Below are positions 17,838-26,922 of a stretch of 64,000 nt of DNA, piece after piece; position 1 is the first letter of the stretch, and each line of letters opens with the position of its first letter. Under the pieces are notes generated by a model, which had not been told where the DNA came from, did not search any database, and saw only the letters and a list, made by a program, of their open reading frames with translations. Source of the DNA: Fundicoccus culcitae (GTDB taxonomy: Bacteria; Bacillota; Bacilli; Lactobacillales; Aerococcaceae); the NCBI RefSeq assembly GCF_024661895.1, contig NZ_CP102453.1, positions 2,666,001 to 2,730,000 of the forward strand. The letters run 5' to 3'. A program made the position numbers and the translations under genes.

Positions 17838-19250
17838 ATGAAGAAGAGGTATTATATTATTGGTATTATTGTAGGCGTTTTAATCATTGCCCTCATAGTT
17901 GTTCAAGTGAGTGGGATATTTAATTCACCGGAAGTTGGGAATGAGTTGGCGCAAACGCCGACAAAGGGAGGCGAATTTGGTAATTTTGGAGGACCGAATC
18001 AACCTATTTTTGATGAGGCGGGAAATCAATATTATCCGACTTATACGGTTTTTGAACAGGAACCTGTTAGTTTGAGCGGGGTGGCGCAACTAAATACGGA
18101 CAGTAGTTATTTTTATAATCCGGATTTGGGTGATATTATTGCTGTGCATGTGGTGGACCAACAAACTGTGAAAAAAGGGGATCCTTTATACACTTATAGC
18201 AAAGACAACAAAGAACTCCAGTATGAAATTGAAGATAACTTTAGGGCGCAGACGCGCTTGTACAATCAGCGGATTGAGCTGATTGATCAGCTCAGTGAGC
18301 TTACATCAAGCTATTATAATTATCAGGGAGATTTATTAGGAAGTTATTGGGGTGAGGACGGGCAACTTTACTATTATGTGGTGGAGACGCTTGGCAAGGG
18401 GCAAGGCAGTGGCAAGGGGTCCAATGGAGTGATTGGCGAACCTGAACCGGACCCAGACCCTGATCCTAACAACAATGGGACGGAAGAACCAGTGGATAAT
18501 AGTGGAGCCATTGACAGCTTGAAAGACCAGATTCGGGAGGTTAATACCCAAATTGAAGATTTAGAAATTGCGATGAGCCGGTTGCAAGACCAAGAAGATG
18601 GAGTTATTCTTGCGCAATTTGATGGGAAGGCGTATGTAAATCCTGATGGTAAGACCAATTCGGGGGTGCCTTTGGTTCGTATTGTGAGTGATGATGTTTC
18701 AATTACGGGCACAGTGACGGAGTATGAATTCTTTGCTTTAGGCGAGGATCTGCCGGTTAATTTATTTGTGAATGCGGAGAACCGTGATGTGCCGGGAACC
18801 ATGATTGCCTATGACCGATTTCCGTCAACCGCCACATCGACGGATGGCGATGGCAATAAATCGATGGGTGCGGGGATGACGAATTATTCGACAGGTTCTC
18901 AATATGGTTTCACGATTAAGCCGGAAGACTATATTCAACCAGGTTTTTCCGTGAAAATTCAAGTGTTTCTTGCAGGCCTTTCCGTTCCCCAAGAAGCTAT
19001 CATGGAAGAAGGGCCAGGCAATGCCTATGTTTTTGTTTACCGAGATGGCATTGCGTATAAACAAACGGTTCAACTGAAGCAACAAGGATTGCAACGTGTG
19101 GTGACTTCGGGCTTGAATTCGGGGGATATGGTCATTTACCAACCTTATGAATTGCAAGACGGCCAGCCTATCCAAATCGATCAAGACTACTATCAACAAA
19201 TGATGGATATGCAGATGGGTGAGGATGGTGGCAATATTGGCGCAAAATGA
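17838..19250 (+). CDS. MacA/HlyD-like membrane fusion (adaptor) protein
   Basis: A 470-residue protein with one N-terminal membrane anchor (about residues 4-27, IIGIIVGVLIIALIVVQV) and a large extracytoplasmic part. A first barrel/lipoyl half (VSLSGVAQL to QTVKKGDPLYTYS) is followed by a coiled-coil hairpin interrupted by an acidic, proline-rich linker (EPEPDPDPDPNNNG), then the second lipoyl half (ILAQFDGKAYV) and a beta-barrel domain. This is the adaptor of a MacB-type export system whose ATPase and permease follow with overlapping frames. ATG 17838 with AAGGAG at five bases is preferred over GTG 17832. The exported substrate is unknown; peptides or antibiotics are usual. Confidence 0.82.
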   Translation: MKKRYYIIGIIVGVLIIALIVVQVSGIFNSPEVGNELAQTPTKGGEFGNFGGPNQPIFDEAGNQYYPTYTVFEQEPVSLSGVAQLNTDSSYFYNPDLGDIIAVHVVDQQTVKKGDPLYTYSKDNKELQYEIEDNFRAQTRLYNQRIELIDQLSELTSSYYNYQGDLLGSYWGEDGQLYYYVVETLGKGQGSGKGSNGVIGEPEPDPDPDPNNNGTEEPVDNSGAIDSLKDQIREVNTQIEDLEIAMSRLQDQEDGVILAQFDGKAYVNPDGKTNSGVPLVRIVSDDVSITGTVTEYEFFALGEDLPVNLFVNAENRDVPGTMIAYDRFPSTATSTDGDGNKSMGAGMTNYSTGSQYGFTIKPEDYIQPGFSVKIQVFLAGLSVPQEAIMEEGPGNAYVFVYRDGIAYKQTVQLKQQGLQRVVTSGLNSGDMVIYQPYELQDGQPIQIDQDYYQQMMDMQMGEDGGNIGAK

Positions 19251-19989
19251 TGCCTTAATTCAACTAAAAAACGTAAATAAGTATTACCAAATGGGTGAAC
19301 AAAAACTGCATGTTTTAAAAAATATCCATTTAGCATTTTACGCCAATGAATTCATTTCGATTATGGGACCTTCCGGATCGGGAAAATCCACTTTAGTAAA
19401 TATCGTTGGTATGCTCGATAACCGTTTTGAAGGGGAATATTTATTAGAAGGGCAAGCGATTGAAACCTTAAGCGACAATGCTTTGTCGCACCGACGCAAC
19501 CAGATGGTAGGCTTTGTTTTTCAAGATTTTAATTTGATTATGAATATGTCCGTCAAGGAAAATGTGCGTTTGCCCTTAATTTATCATGGGATGTCGGGGC
19601 GGATGACGCAAGCGCCAGTTGAAGAAATTCTGGACAAGTTGGAGATTTTGGATAAAATGAATCATAAACCGACAGAATTGTCGGGTGGGCAACGGCAACG
19701 GGTGGCCATTGCGAGGGCGCTGGTGAATCGACCGCGCTTTATTATTGCGGATGAGCCGACCGGAGCGTTAGATACTCAAACGAGCCGGGTGATTATGGAT
19801 ATTTTGGCAAAAATGCATCAAGATGAAGGGGTGACGGTTTTACTAGTGACCCATGATCCCAGCCTTCAAGCTTACGCCACGCGGCATGTAAGGATTGTTG
19901 ATGGACAAATTCGCGAAGATAAACAAACAGAGGCTAACCATACCATGATAGAAGCACCAACGCCCATCAGCCTTAGCGAAAAGGGGTGA
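19225..19989 (+). CDS. ABC transporter ATP-binding protein, MacB/LolD type
   Basis: ATPase of the export system. Walker [10 protein letters not shown], signature [15 protein letters not shown] and Walker [13 protein letters not shown] are intact, followed by the switch histidine in LLVTHDP. The frame is open from a GTG at 19219; ATG 19225, GTG 19228 and TTG 19237 are further candidates inside the end of the adaptor gene, so the exact start is uncertain. The closing stop is directly followed by the permease start region. Length about 254, normal for the family plus a short C-terminal tail. Confidence 0.88.
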   Translation: MVAILAQNDALIQLKNVNKYYQMGEQKLHVLKNIHLAFYANEFISIMGPSGSGKSTLVNIVGMLDNRFEGEYLLEGQAIETLSDNALSHRRNQMVGFVFQDFNLIMNMSVKENVRLPLIYHGMSGRMTQAPVEEILDKLEILDKMNHKPTELSGGQRQRVAIARALVNRPRFIIADEPTGALDTQTSRVIMDILAKMHQDEGVTVLLVTHDPSLQAYATRHVRIVDGQIREDKQTEANHTMIEAPTPISLSEKG

Positions 19990-19995
19990 GTGCCG

Positions 19996-21225
19996 ATGAT
20001 GTTTTTGGAAGTGTTCAAATCAGCCTTTGTCACCTTAAGCCTCAATAAGCGGCGAACCTTTTTAACCATGTTTGGGATTATCATTGGGATTGCTGCGGTT
20101 ATTACGATCTTGAGTTTAGGTAATGGGTTTGAGCAACAAACCTTGAATGAACTCGCTCGTGATGAACAAGGTCGGCCTAACCAAAATTTCTACTTTAGGG
20201 TGCAGGGGGAGAACATCGATTTTGAGACGCTCAATCCATTCAGTGATGAACTCTTGGCAGGCTTGGAAGAGACCTTTCCCTTTGTCGATGAGGTGTCAAC
20301 CGATGCGGAGATGATGATGGATTTTGGTCAATCGATGACTGTTCAACATGCAGGCAGCGAAAATTATTATCAAGTTGAAATTGCGACGGAAAGTAATTAT
20401 CAAATACTAGCGGGTCGTAATTTAAGCCAAATGGATTCGGATTATCAAAATCATTATATTATGATTGACGAAATGCTAGCAGCAGAGATATTTAATGGGG
20501 TGGAAAATGCGCTCCATCGTTCGTTAAATTTGGATGGCCGCGAGTATACGATTGTGGGGGTTTATCAATCGCCGCCGCTGACAGAAGAACAAGCCCAGGC
20601 TATGAGTATGGGCTGGTATGATTTCACGCAAATTGTTTTTCCGGAGGGGACCTACATTCAGCTGTATCCGTCGAATTATTATAATTTTAATATTTACGTT
20701 TACTATACGCATGAAACGGATATGCGCCAAGCCAACCTTGAGGTGGCGCAATATCTGCAGGATAACGGCGTTGACGAGACGCAAGGGGTTTATGAATATT
20801 ACGATTCCACGGAAATGATGGAGCAAGTTTCGCAGCAACTGCGGATGATTACGTATTTTATTTCGGCTGTTGCGGGGATTTCGCTATTTATCGCCGGCGT
20901 TGGCGTGATGAACATGATGTACATTTCGGTGTCTGAACGCGTCAAAGAAATTGGTATTCGGCGTGCGATTGGCGCGACGCAAAGTAATATTCAATGGCAG
21001 TTTCTTTTGGAAGGGATCACGATTACCACCTTCGGCGGCTTGATTGGCTACGGCTTAGGGGTCGCTGCCGCCTTTGCGATTGCCAACTTCCTGCCCTTTG
21101 ACGCTGTGCTTGACGTGGGTTCAGCCCTCGTCAGCGTCTTTGTGTCGGTCGGCATCGGCATTGTCTTCAGCGTTTTCCCAGCCCGTTCCGCCGCCCGCAA
21201 AAACGTCGTTGAAATCCTTCGTTAA
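19996..21225 (+). CDS. MacB-like ABC transporter permease (FtsX domain)
   Basis: A 409-residue permease: one N-terminal membrane helix (FLTMFGIIIGIAAVITILSL), an extracytoplasmic domain of about 230 residues, and three C-terminal helices (YFISAVAGISLFIAGVGVMN onward). The MNMMYISVSERVKEIGIRRA motif is a hallmark of MacB/FtsX permeases. ATG 19996 lies eight bases from AGGGG; GTG 19990 is an alternative. The last 150 bp are noticeably richer in C and G than the rest. It completes an adaptor-ATPase-permease operon; no two-component system adjoins it. Confidence 0.88.
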   Translation: MMFLEVFKSAFVTLSLNKRRTFLTMFGIIIGIAAVITILSLGNGFEQQTLNELARDEQGRPNQNFYFRVQGENIDFETLNPFSDELLAGLEETFPFVDEVSTDAEMMMDFGQSMTVQHAGSENYYQVEIATESNYQILAGRNLSQMDSDYQNHYIMIDEMLAAEIFNGVENALHRSLNLDGREYTIVGVYQSPPLTEEQAQAMSMGWYDFTQIVFPEGTYIQLYPSNYYNFNIYVYYTHETDMRQANLEVAQYLQDNGVDETQGVYEYYDSTEMMEQVSQQLRMITYFISAVAGISLFIAGVGVMNMMYISVSERVKEIGIRRAIGATQSNIQWQFLLEGITITTFGGLIGYGLGVAAAFAIANFLPFDAVLDVGSALVSVFVSVGIGIVFSVFPARSAARKNVVEILR

Positions 21226-21228
21226 CCC

Positions 21229-21243
21229 AATAAATATCCCTGC
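21229..21243 (+). repeat. Dispersed 15-mer AATAAATATCCCTGC
   Basis: One of about twelve copies in the window of AMTAAATATCNCTGC (either strand). This copy starts four bases after the stop codon of the MacB-like permease. See the finding on this motif. Confidence 0.6.
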
Positions 21244-21256
21244 TTTTAACGAACTG

Positions 21257-21296
21257 AACGGGCCACTGCATATTGCGCAGTGGCTCGTTTCGCTTT
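21257..21296 (+). terminator. Hairpin after the export operon
   Basis: AACGGGCCACTGC (21257-21269) pairs with GCAGTGGCTCGTT (21277-21289) with one wobble pair, followed by TCGCTTTCC. A strong stem with a weak T tract; probably the operon terminator. Confidence 0.65.
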
Positions 21297-21309
21297 CCTA
21301 CTTATTTGG

Positions 21310-21860
21310 GAGGTTTTAGCTACATAGCGAGGTTTATATGAGGTTATAGCGGGTTTTAGCAGAGTTAAAGCTAGTTTATAACTTCAAACCGAAATTCATA
21401 CGAAGTTATAGCGGGTTAAAGTTAGTTTATAACTACATATCGAAACTCATACGATGTTAAAGCTAGTTTATAACTACATACCGAAATTCATACGAAGTTA
21501 TAGCTAGTTAAAGTTAGTTTATAACATCATACCATAACTCATACGAAGTTATAGCAAGTCTTAGCAGAGTTATAACTACTTACCACAACTCATACGAAGT
21601 TATAGCAGGTTAAAGCTAGTTTATAACTTCAAACCGAAATTCATACGAAGTTATAGCAAGTTAAAGCTAGTTTATAACTTCATACCACAACCCATACGAA
21701 GTTATAGCGGGTTAAAGTTAGTTTATAACTACATATCGAAACTCATACGAAGTTATAGCGGGTATTAGCTTGTTTATAACTTCAAACCGGAACTCATACG
21801 AAGTTATAGCGGGTTAAAGCTAGTTTATAACTACATACCGAAACTCATACGAAGTTATCC
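21310..21860. repeat. Tandem array of loxP-arm-like inverted repeats
   Basis: About ten units of roughly 52 bp. Each has TATAACTTC or TATAACTAC, a core such as ATACCGAAACTC, then ATACGAAGTTATAGC and a GGTTAAAGCTAGTT spacer. Arms alternate in orientation. ATACGAAGTTAT is 12 of 13 bases of a loxP arm; the opposite arm matches less well and the core is 6 rather than 8 bases. The array fills the space between the export operon and the serine hydrolase; no gene is present. Confidence 0.75.
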
Positions 21861-21886
21861 CCACCTCCCCACCTCCCCATCTCAAC

Positions 21887-23761
21887 TTACACATAATACA
21901 TCTCCAACACCACGACTAAAATGGTCATCGTCAAGCCCAAAAGCATAAAAAGGGTATAACCGACTTTCCGCCAAGGATGGCCATTTAAGGAAGACCAGTG
22001 GCGCATCAAGACGACAACAAAGCCGAGTGGCACGAGTGCAAGCAGGATACTCGCAGCGATATTTATATAAAGGGATGAGACGGGGGCTTCGTAGGAGGCC
22101 ATTTTGTTGGCGACCCAGAAAATGTTGAGGGCTTGCAGGATAAGGCTGACGGCTAAAAGGGCTTGGTATTTTCGGAGCGGCGTGGCGGCTAGCGGTCGGC
22201 CGGCGATTTTGCGGACGAGCCAAGCGATGAGTTTAACGACTAAAACAAGTAGGGACGCCAAGACAGCCACCAAAAACAGCGCCACGACAATGGTTTGAAT
22301 CCAAACTACCCGGTCGGCCTCTAGCGTTTCGCCAAATGAGCCTGAGACTCTTTTCTGGCCATTTTTTTCTGAAAAACGGCTCAAGCTAACTAATTCGATA
22401 GCGCCCAGTTGCATTTTAGACCGCAAGGTATTCGGCGCAATTTCTTCATAGGACACGCTGGCGAGACCCATAAAATTAGCGCCTAAATGATGGTCGTCAA
22501 TCAGAAATAACGGTGACAAAGTTGATAAGGTGTACATATTCGCGATACCGGTGCGAATCGTGCGGGCGGCATAATATAAACCCGTCATCCGGCCTAAATC
22601 GGTCCGCTCCTCGTTGGCCACCATTGCGCCTATTTCGCCAAATACCAAAGCTGGCAACCCATAATTATACACGGTTTCGCTGCCTTGATTGGTCATAATG
22701 ACCAGCCCCACTTGTGAGACCGGATCAAACAACACATAGGACGAGTACATATTGGTATTTCCGCCGTGCCCCAAAGCCTGCACCGCAAATTCATGCGACC
22801 ACATGCCGTGATTAACGTAATCAATGTCCGTTCCGGGATAAGTTAAGGTCGGCGTTAACATCTCGGCCAAGGTTTCTTTTCTTTCAAATAAATATCGCCA
22901 ACCATCAGCCCCTGGAATTAAGGCTTGAATGAAGGTTGTTAAATCCCCGATTGTTCCTGCCGCAGCGCCAGCCGGGTATAAATTCAGATAAAATAAGCCG
23001 TCGTTCAGCGGTTCTAAATTAGCATCGTAACCTTGGTTGCTCAACAACTGTTCCTTCACCCATAAATTGTCGGAGTAATCGCCTCTTAAACCCGTTTGTT
23101 CCATTCCCAAAGGTTGGAAAATATGCTCATGTACATAATCAGCAAAGGCTTGACCACTCACTTGTTCAACAATAAAAGCCGCTAAAGACGTGGACCAATT
23201 GGAATAAGATACAACCTCACCCGGTAAGTAAATTTGATCGGGCTGGGTGACTAAAAGAGCTTCTTCTAAGGGGATGATTTCCGCTTCGGTTGCAGCACTC
23301 ATTTGAAAAACAGCATCTTCAAAGCCAGCATTATGGTTCATTAAATGGGTCAACGTGATTGGATGGTCGTAATCTAATTGACTAGCAAATTCTTCCGGTA
23401 AATAAGTTTTAATATGGGTGTCTAAGTCGACTAAATCTTGTTCCCATAATTGCATCACACTGACCCAAACTAAGAGTTTAGCCACCGAGCCCCATTCATA
23501 AACACTCTCTTGAGTTGTATCGGTCCCATCTTCTCGATTCATTAAACCGTGATAGTTTTCATAAATCAGGTCATCTCCGCGAAAAAGCGTTAGCGAAACA
23601 GCTGCCGTCGTGTCTTCATGTTCAGCCATATAATTTTCAATGACGGGGCCGATGTCAGCATCAGAAACCCCTGAGGGTAGTGTATTGTCTTGTGCAAAGG
23701 CGGATGTTGGAATGACTAAACAGAGTATAAGCAAGCAATATAAAAAGTGATATTTTTTCAT
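21887..23761 (-). CDS. Secreted, membrane-anchored serine hydrolase (beta-lactamase family)
   Basis: An N-terminal signal peptide (MKKYHFLYCLLILCLVIPTS then AFAQ) leads to a class-C-type beta-lactamase/DD-peptidase domain. The SxxK motif is in EWGSVAKLL and the YxN motif in VVSYSNWST; a later GHGGNT fits the third motif. The last about 150 residues hold several membrane helices (AIVVALFLVAVLASLLVLVV and following). The frame is open to 23797, but AAAGGA lies nine bases before the ATG at 23761 and only that start gives a clean signal peptide. About 624 residues. Likely acts on cell-wall peptides or related esters outside the cell; resistance is not implied. Monocistronic. Confidence 0.83.
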   Translation of the reverse strand: MKKYHFLYCLLILCLVIPTSAFAQDNTLPSGVSDADIGPVIENYMAEHEDTTAAVSLTLFRGDDLIYENYHGLMNREDGTDTTQESVYEWGSVAKLLVWVSVMQLWEQDLVDLDTHIKTYLPEEFASQLDYDHPITLTHLMNHNAGFEDAVFQMSAATEAEIIPLEEALLVTQPDQIYLPGEVVSYSNWSTSLAAFIVEQVSGQAFADYVHEHIFQPLGMEQTGLRGDYSDNLWVKEQLLSNQGYDANLEPLNDGLFYLNLYPAGAAAGTIGDLTTFIQALIPGADGWRYLFERKETLAEMLTPTLTYPGTDIDYVNHGMWSHEFAVQALGHGGNTNMYSSYVLFDPVSQVGLVIMTNQGSETVYNYGLPALVFGEIGAMVANEERTDLGRMTGLYYAARTIRTGIANMYTLSTLSPLFLIDDHHLGANFMGLASVSYEEIAPNTLRSKMQLGAIELVSLSRFSEKNGQKRVSGSFGETLEADRVVWIQTIVVALFLVAVLASLLVLVVKLIAWLVRKIAGRPLAATPLRKYQALLAVSLILQALNIFWVANKMASYEAPVSSLYINIAASILLALVPLGFVVVLMRHWSSLNGHPWRKVGYTLFMLLGLTMTILVVVLEMYYV

Positions 23762-23976
23762 AAGGGCTTCCTTTCTTGACCTTGTTGGATTAAGCATAGT
23801 ATAGCACTAAAAGCGGAACAAAAACCTTCCTTTCGGCAATAAATCCGACCATAGTCTTATGTAAAATTTTTGTAAAGCCACAAAATTTACCTCAAATTAA
23901 TATCCACTTGCTAAAATTTCAATATACGGCTCACACCCGTCAAAGCCGTAACATACTCATTTAGGAGGCGATTTAA

Positions 23977-25251
23977 TTGAAGAAGGTTAAATTATCTTTA
24001 GTTGCTGTTGCTGTTGTCTTGTTATCGTTTGTTAGTAGGTCGGTCAATGTAGCCGCTCAAGACAAGGTTCAAGTGACTTTTTGGCACGCCATGAATGCCC
24101 ATAATCAAGAAATGATTACAAGTTTGGTTGAGGAATTCAATCAATCGCAAGATAGCATCGAAGTCATCGAACAAAATCAAGGCGACAACAATGCTTTGCA
24201 CCAATCCATTATGGCGTCAGGTGTTTCACAAACTTTACCAACCATGGGCCAAATTATTGCAGCCAATCAAGCCGAATATGCCACCAATGGCTTATTGTTA
24301 CCCTTAGAAGGCCTACTAACGGAAGCGAATAACTTCCCAGCGGCTTTATATGACGATATTTATGCTGGTTTTATTCCTGAAGGGACGTTTGAAGGTGAAT
24401 TATATGGTATGCCTTTTAATAAATCTGTCCGTGTTATTTATGTTAATAACACCTTACTAGACGAAATTGGCGCCGAGGTTCCCACAACATGGGAAGATAT
24501 TCGCCAAGTCGGTGTGATGTTAGAAGAACAAGGGTATGACATCCCAGCTTTAGGGGTTGAAAACTCATTAAATACCGAATTAGAGTCGATGGCCAGAAGT
24601 AATGGCGCAACCTGGATTGCTGAAGATCTTTCAGCCGTGGATATGTCTTCTGAAAAAGCCAGCGAACCCCTTTATTTCTTACAAGAACTAATCAATGCCG
24701 GTTATGCGCGGACAGCTGGTGAAGACGGCTTTATGTCAACGCCGTTTGGTAATGGCGCGTCCGTTTTTTACTACGGATCATCCGCTGGTTTAGCCTATTT
24801 CCTACCTGTTGCTCAAGAAAACGGTTATGCAATTTCGGCGATTGAAGCTCCAGCCTTTGGCGATGAAAAAGCCGCGATTTTATTTGGAAACAACATCAGC
24901 CTTTTCCAAGGTTCGAGTGAAGAAGAGCAAGCCGCAGCCGTTGAATTTTTAGCCTTCCTGTTGCAAGCAGAAAACACCGCACGTTGGGCCATCAATTCGG
25001 GTTACCTACCGATCACTCGAGCAGGAGTTGAGACGGAGCTCTATCAAAACCATTTAGCTGAAAACCCGATTTTGGAGGCCGCCACCAACACCCTGGAGTA
25101 TGCCACTTCATCGCCTGCCTATCCAGGTCAAAGTGAAGTCTACTCCGAGCTAGAAATGGGGATTGAAAATGTTTTGGTCACCGGCGCTGACCCCGCTGAA
25201 ATGCTCGCCAGCGTTGAAGCCATTGCTAAAGCAGCCCTCGGTTTAGAATAA
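23977..25251 (+). CDS. Extracellular solute-binding protein (sugar or glycerophosphate type)
   Basis: A 424-residue family-1 binding protein. After the signal sequence comes VQVTFWHAMNAHNQEMITSLV, which resembles the UgpB glycerol-3-phosphate and maltose group. The later IPALGVENSLNTELESMARSNG and ISLFQGSSEEEQAAAVEFLAFL regions are typical. The start is TTG 23977 with TAGGAGG eight bases upstream. Unusually for a Gram-positive, there is no lipobox cysteine: the signal region ends SRSVNVAAQD, so the protein would be released or held by a partner. No permease or ATPase gene adjoins it. The next gene encodes a phosphoesterase, which may hint at an organophosphate ligand. Confidence 0.8.
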   Translation: MKKVKLSLVAVAVVLLSFVSRSVNVAAQDKVQVTFWHAMNAHNQEMITSLVEEFNQSQDSIEVIEQNQGDNNALHQSIMASGVSQTLPTMGQIIAANQAEYATNGLLLPLEGLLTEANNFPAALYDDIYAGFIPEGTFEGELYGMPFNKSVRVIYVNNTLLDEIGAEVPTTWEDIRQVGVMLEEQGYDIPALGVENSLNTELESMARSNGATWIAEDLSAVDMSSEKASEPLYFLQELINAGYARTAGEDGFMSTPFGNGASVFYYGSSAGLAYFLPVAQENGYAISAIEAPAFGDEKAAILFGNNISLFQGSSEEEQAAAVEFLAFLLQAENTARWAINSGYLPITRAGVETELYQNHLAENPILEAATNTLEYATSSPAYPGQSEVYSELEMGIENVLVTGADPAEMLASVEAIAKAALGLE

Positions 25252-25273
25252 ACCCCTTTAAATAAATATTTCT

Positions 25274-25302
25274 GGAAAAGGCAGAAGGAATTCTGCTTTT
25301 TT
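25274..25302 (+). terminator. Terminator after the solute-binding protein
   Basis: AAAAGGCAGAA and TTCTGCTTTTTT form a short stem with loop GGAA followed by six T residues, 23 bases after the stop. Confidence 0.75.
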
Positions 25303-25318
25303 CATTGAGGTGAACCTT

Positions 25319-26839
25319 ATGAACCCCCTATTAAGACTTTTAGTCACCGGCGACTTACATGCCCAATATTCAAAAACACGCTACCATAACACACAAACCA
25401 TTTTAAACACTGCTCAAGCGATTGAAACCCTCAGAAACAAAGATTCCTTGCCAACCATCACCTTAGATTTAGGCGATTTTATGCAAGGATCCATCTTTTC
25501 AACCTACAGCAAAGATTTCTTAGGCGACGGTGGGATATTTATTAAAGGGATGAATGCCATCGGCTATGACTATCAGATCCTGGGCAACCATGATTTTAAC
25601 GAAGGCGCAAATTACTATCAAAAGGTTTTTGGCCAGCTAAACGCCAAAATTCTTGCGGCCAATATTTTATCGAAAACAACCGGAGAGCCTGCTTATGGTC
25701 CTCCTTACGATATGATTGAAGTTGGCGGCGTTAAAATTGGTATAATTGGGCTGACTACGTCCATCGTTCCAGCTTGGGAAAATCCACAAAATATCGCTGG
25801 TCTAACTTTTTTGGATGCCTTTGAGTGTTTAAAAAAGCACATGCAAAGTTTACGTGCGCAAATCAATATCCTTGTGGTAGCCTACCATGGTAGCCTAGGT
25901 GATGGGAGTGTCGAGGATATTGAAAATCAAGGTTTACGGATGTTGAATGAATTAGAAGGTATTGATATTTTGTTGACGTCACATATGCACAAAAATATGA
26001 ACCAGTTTATAGGTAAAAGCTTGGTCGTTCAAGCCGGTTATGGTGGCGAAGCCGTGGTTGAAGTTTTGCTTAATCAGGATTTAACTTATAGCGGCCAGAC
26101 TTATCTGACGCATATTTTTGCTGAAAGTGAACGGGTCAGACAGGACATGGAACCTGAGTTTTCGCAAGTGATGCAATGGAAGGATGCGGTTGTCGGTGAG
26201 CTTGATTTAGCTATGCCTTACACTGACAGCTTTACCAGTCGCTTATATGGGCATCCCTTTTTAGAAATGATTAATCAAATACAACTGTATGAAACGCAGG
26301 CCGATTTTAGTGCGACCACCTTAATCAACGACACCTTTCAAACGTTCACGGGACCCATTAGCAATGAGTTGTTGTTAGAGGCCTTTCCTTTTCATAATAA
26401 TATTGCAAAAATAGCTTTGTCGGGCTTGGATTTGAAAGCTGCCTTAGAACACAATTTTTCTTATTTTCACTATCAAGAAGGTGCAATTGTCGCGCCAAAC
26501 GAAAGGGAAGGGGAAAGACCGTCGTATTTAAATTATGATATTTATTCGGGGTTAGAATTAGGGGTTGATTTTTCTAAAGCTGCCGGAAGTCGGTTGATGG
26601 AGGTGAAGGATAAACGGACGCAGCGTGCGATTGTGGATGATCAAGTCTACACACTGGCATTGTCGCAGTTTCGCGCTTCGGGTGGTCGTGGCTATGAAGC
26701 GTGGTTTAATGTGGACCGGATTCAATCGATTTCCAACGCTTCGCTGCTTGACCTTGTAAGGGCGTTTGTCAAAGGTGACATCAAGTTGGACATGGCGTCG
26801 ATCAATCAGCATTATTGTCAGATGGCTAGAGAGCCGTGA
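25319..26839 (+). CDS. Metallophosphoesterase, 5'-nucleotidase/UshA-like, cytoplasmic
   Basis: About 506 residues. The N-terminal dimetal phosphatase domain has VTGDLHAQY, LDLGDFMQGS, LGNHDFNEG, VVAYHGSLGDGS and LLTSHMHKN, the full set of metal-binding motifs. The C-terminal half resembles the 5'-nucleotidase substrate domain (ALSQFRASGGRGYEAW). There is no signal peptide, so it should act inside the cell, unlike most UshA/CpdB proteins; YunD-type cytoplasmic enzymes are the closest concept. ATG 25319 with GAGGTG seven bases upstream is preferred over GTG 25310. Substrate could be nucleotides, UDP-sugars or cyclic dinucleotides. Confidence 0.85.
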   Translation: MNPLLRLLVTGDLHAQYSKTRYHNTQTILNTAQAIETLRNKDSLPTITLDLGDFMQGSIFSTYSKDFLGDGGIFIKGMNAIGYDYQILGNHDFNEGANYYQKVFGQLNAKILAANILSKTTGEPAYGPPYDMIEVGGVKIGIIGLTTSIVPAWENPQNIAGLTFLDAFECLKKHMQSLRAQINILVVAYHGSLGDGSVEDIENQGLRMLNELEGIDILLTSHMHKNMNQFIGKSLVVQAGYGGEAVVEVLLNQDLTYSGQTYLTHIFAESERVRQDMEPEFSQVMQWKDAVVGELDLAMPYTDSFTSRLYGHPFLEMINQIQLYETQADFSATTLINDTFQTFTGPISNELLLEAFPFHNNIAKIALSGLDLKAALEHNFSYFHYQEGAIVAPNEREGERPSYLNYDIYSGLELGVDFSKAAGSRLMEVKDKRTQRAIVDDQVYTLALSQFRASGGRGYEAWFNVDRIQSISNASLLDLVRAFVKGDIKLDMASINQHYCQMAREP

Positions 26840-26922
26840 GGATTCAGCTTAACTATTGGATGTTAAAACCACAATTCTTTATAATAAATATCAAAGGTCA
26901 TACGAGGAGGAGGAGGAAGCAA

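Noticed and set aside
18374-18802. Minus-strand frame of 142 residues opposite the adaptor gene
   Set aside because: Low-complexity shadow of the Asp-Pro-rich linker of the adaptor; no ribosome binding site or family resemblance.
21310-21860. Genuine loxP sites or a P1-like plasmid partition/recombination locus
   Set aside because: Core length differs, one arm matches poorly, sites are tandem every 52 bp, and no recombinase or phage gene is near.
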